Shown: positions 62,040 through 64,000 of the stretch, in pieces | Layout of the letters: each line of letters starts with the position of its first letter | How positions within the stretch are numbered: position 1 is the stretch's first letter | Program-made: the position numbers and the translations under genes | The notes under the pieces: generated by a model | Told to the model about the DNA's origin: nothing | Seen by the model: only the letters and a program-made list of their open reading frames with translations | Databases searched by the model: none | Assembly (NCBI RefSeq): GCF_000312365.2 | Contig: NZ_HG003685.1 | Coordinates: 40,502 to 104,501 of the forward strand | Source of the DNA: Anaerococcus provencensis | GTDB lineage: Bacteria; Bacillota; Clostridia; Tissierellales; Peptoniphilaceae | DNA: 64,000 bases | Direction: 5' to 3'

Positions 62040-63417
62040 AGAAATTATAAATGATATAGATAAATATGTCGATACTGATGTAGTTGTCTCAGGTTGGATT
62101 AGAAACTCAAGATTTGGTAAAAATGTTGGTTTTATAGAACTAAATGATGGTTCTACTTTCAAGAACTTACAAATAGTAGTAGGAACTGATAAGGAAAATT
62201 ATGACCAACTTTCCCACCAATTTTTATCTACAAGTATAAAGGTAGAAGGAAAGCTTGTTGCTACAGGCAATAATAAGACTCCTTATGAAATCCAAGCTGA
62301 TAATATCGAAGTTTTGGGCGAATCTTCAGACAAGTTTCCAATCCAAAAACAGAGACAAACACTTGAATTTATGAGAACTATTCCTCACCTTAGACCAAGA
62401 ACAAATACCTTTAGAGCTGTATTTAAGGTAAGAAGTTCGCTCGCTTATGCCCTACATAAATTCTTCCAAGAAAGAGGATTTTTGTATGTGAACCCACCAA
62501 TTGTAACAGGTTCTGATGCAGAGGGTGCTGGAGAAATGTTCAACATCACAACAATCAACCCAAAAGAAGTCCCACTAAAAGAAGATGGAAGCGTTGATTA
62601 TGGCAAAGACTTCTTTGGTAAAAAATCTTATCTAACTGTATCTGGCCAACTAGAGGCAGAAGACTATGCTCTAGCTTTTGGTGATGTCTACACCTTTGGT
62701 CCAACCTTTAGGGCTGAAGAATCAAACACACCAAGACACGCTGCAGAATTCTGGATGCTAGAACCAGAATTGGCCTTTGCTGATTACAATGTGGCAATGG
62801 ATGTAGCTGAAGATATGATCAAATATATAATAGACTATGTTCTTGAAAACAACAAAGATGAAATGGAATTTTTCAACAGATTCATAGATGAGGGTCTATT
62901 TGAAAGATTAGAAAAAGTTAGAAATGCAGAATTTGCAAGAATAACATATACAGATGCCATAGAAAAGCTAAAGGCTAGCGGACAAAAATTCGAATTCCCA
63001 GTTGAATGGGGTATGGATTTACAAACTGAACACGAAAGATACCTATCAGAAGTTATAGTAGATGGACCAGTATTTGTAACAGACTATCCAAAAGATATCA
63101 AGGCATTTTACATGAAGAGAAATGCTGATGGCAAGACAGTAGCAGCTTTTGATATGCTTGTTCCTGGAGTTGGAGAACTAATAGGTGGTTCTCAAAGGGA
63201 AGAAAATATGGACGAACTATTAAAATCATTTGAAGATAATGGTCTAAAAGAAGAAGACTATCAAAACTACCTTGACCTTAGAAGATTTGGTACAGTAGTT
63301 CACTCAGGATTTGGTCTAGGATTTGAACGTGCTGTAATGTATGTAACAGGTATGAAAAATATCCGTGACGTAATCCCTTACCCAAGATATGTAAATGCTT
63401 TTGCAGATAGAAACTAG
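62029..63417 (+). CDS. asnS: Asparaginyl-tRNA synthetase
   Basis: 462 residues. The N-terminal OB-fold anticodon domain is '[23 protein letters not shown]' in pieces. Class II motif 2 is '[20 protein letters not shown]' in pieces, with '[12 protein letters not shown]'; motif 3 is '[15 protein letters not shown]'. The ending '[12 protein letters not shown]' is typical of AsnRS. It charges tRNA-Asn directly, so this organism need not rely only on amidation of Asp-tRNA-Asn. Confidence 0.97.
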   Translation: MKIREIINDIDKYVDTDVVVSGWIRNSRFGKNVGFIELNDGSTFKNLQIVVGTDKENYDQLSHQFLSTSIKVEGKLVATGNNKTPYEIQADNIEVLGESSDKFPIQKQRQTLEFMRTIPHLRPRTNTFRAVFKVRSSLAYALHKFFQERGFLYVNPPIVTGSDAEGAGEMFNITTINPKEVPLKEDGSVDYGKDFFGKKSYLTVSGQLEAEDYALAFGDVYTFGPTFRAEESNTPRHAAEFWMLEPELAFADYNVAMDVAEDMIKYIIDYVLENNKDEMEFFNRFIDEGLFERLEKVRNAEFARITYTDAIEKLKASGQKFEFPVEWGMDLQTEHERYLSEVIVDGPVFVTDYPKDIKAFYMKRNADGKTVAAFDMLVPGVGELIGGSQREENMDELLKSFEDNGLKEEDYQNYLDLRRFGTVVHSGFGLGFERAVMYVTGMKNIRDVIPYPRYVNAFADRN

Positions 63418-63424
63418 GTGAAAA

Positions 63425-64000
63425 ATGACAGAAAACAAATTTGTTGAATATAATCCCAATGCCATAGAAAAAAAGTGGCAAAAAATTTGGGATGAAGATA
63501 ATACTTTCCATAGTGAAATAGATAATGATAAGAAAAAATACTACGCCTTGGTAGAATTTCCTTATCCATCTGGCCAAGGTCTACACGTTGGCCACCCAAG
63601 GCCATACACTGCCCTTGACGTGGTAGCTAGAAAAAGAAGACTTGAAGACTACAATGTCCTATATCCAATGGGTTTCGATGCTTTTGGCCTACCAACAGAA
63701 AACTATGCTATAAAAAACAAAATCCACCCAGCAAAGGTTACTGAAGATAATATCAAAAACTTCAAAAACCAATTAAAATCAATTGGATTTTCATTTGACT
63801 GGGATAGAGAAGTAAATACAACAGATCCAGACTATTACAAGTGGACTCAATGGATTTTCATTCAACTATATAAGCACGGTTTAGCTTATAAAAAGGAAAT
63901 GAGCGTAAACTGGTGCCCATCTTGCCAAGTAGGCCTTGCCAACGAAGAAGTAGTTGATGGCAAGTGCGAAAGATGTGGAACTGAAGTTGTCCACAAGATG
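63425..64000 (+). CDS. leuS: Leucyl-tRNA synthetase, N-terminal part
   Basis: 192 residues up to the window edge. The class I signature is '[18 protein letters not shown]' with HVGH at 54-57, and '[14 protein letters not shown]' follows, specific to LeuRS. A zinc-ribbon-like '[24 protein letters not shown]' (in pieces) is the LeuRS ZN-1 region. AGGTG precedes the ATG, 7 nt after the asnS stop. The gene runs off the window; there is no T-box before it. Confidence 0.95.
   Translation, partial: MTENKFVEYNPNAIEKKWQKIWDEDNTFHSEIDNDKKKYYALVEFPYPSGQGLHVGHPRPYTALDVVARKRRLEDYNVLYPMGFDAFGLPTENYAIKNKIHPAKVTEDNIKNFKNQLKSIGFSFDWDREVNTTDPDYYKWTQWIFIQLYKHGLAYKKEMSVNWCPSCQVGLANEEVVDGKCERCGTEVVHKM

Overview
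The window is a low-GC (AT-rich) Firmicutes chromosome segment. Strong SD sequences (AGGAGG), T-tailed hairpin terminators, a valS T-box leader, a BceAB/RS-type peptide-resistance module, ThyX, the PPDK/PPDK-regulator pair and a reduced mraZ-to-ftsZ cluster suggest an anaerobic Gram-positive coccus of the Peptoniphilaceae type (Anaerococcus-like). The genus is an inference from gene content; no rRNA gene is present.

Layout. 1-262 is the right end of an IS200/IS605-type element, which supplies the stop codon of a DUF6920-like gene. 1106-4256 holds a MarR regulator with a 28-bp palindromic operator, and a divergent run of an alpha/beta hydrolase, a DUF1576 membrane protein and a small unknown. 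4321-7769 (minus) is ppdK plus its bifunctional regulator. 7928-12776 is a T-box-controlled valS run with a methyltransferase, a cold-shock protein and a lysophospholipase-like hydrolase. 13341-15604 is a 5-oxoproline transport/pyroglutamyl peptidase operon. 15701-17201 holds a small acidic protein gene and capA.

17203-21992 is a group IIC intron placed directly after the capA terminator. Two IS256-family copies are inserted in it, each with its own 8-bp target duplication; the second copy has a frameshifted transposase. Next come a repeat-rich lipoprotein and a secreted 5'-nucleotidase (minus), then a three-gene TerB_C-like / BrxD-like ATPase / Lhr-like helicase operon (24519-29678), which is a candidate defence or DNA-processing module. 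30513-34808 is the Bce-type ABC transporter with its two-component system. 34883-37414 is glycerate uptake and kinase. 37549-40395 is a tight four-gene operon: transglutaminase-like lipoprotein, unknown, macrodomain, and HEPN fused to a PD-(D/E)XK-like domain. The last two genes form the most interesting candidate system.

40504-49489 carries a stress-like membrane protein, thyX, an S41-like protein lacking the usual catalytic serine, a second two-component system, a GlsB/YeaQ-type protein and a class A PBP. Two of these genes share sigma-B-like promoter sequences. 49629-53023 is hflX, yigZ, yebC and lgt. 53159-60661 is the mraZ-rsmH-ftsL-mraY-murD-murG-divIB-ftsZ-nrdR cluster, preceded by three 10-bp-spaced MraZ boxes. 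It lacks ftsI, murE, murF, ftsW and ftsA. The window ends with rarA, asnS and the start of leuS.
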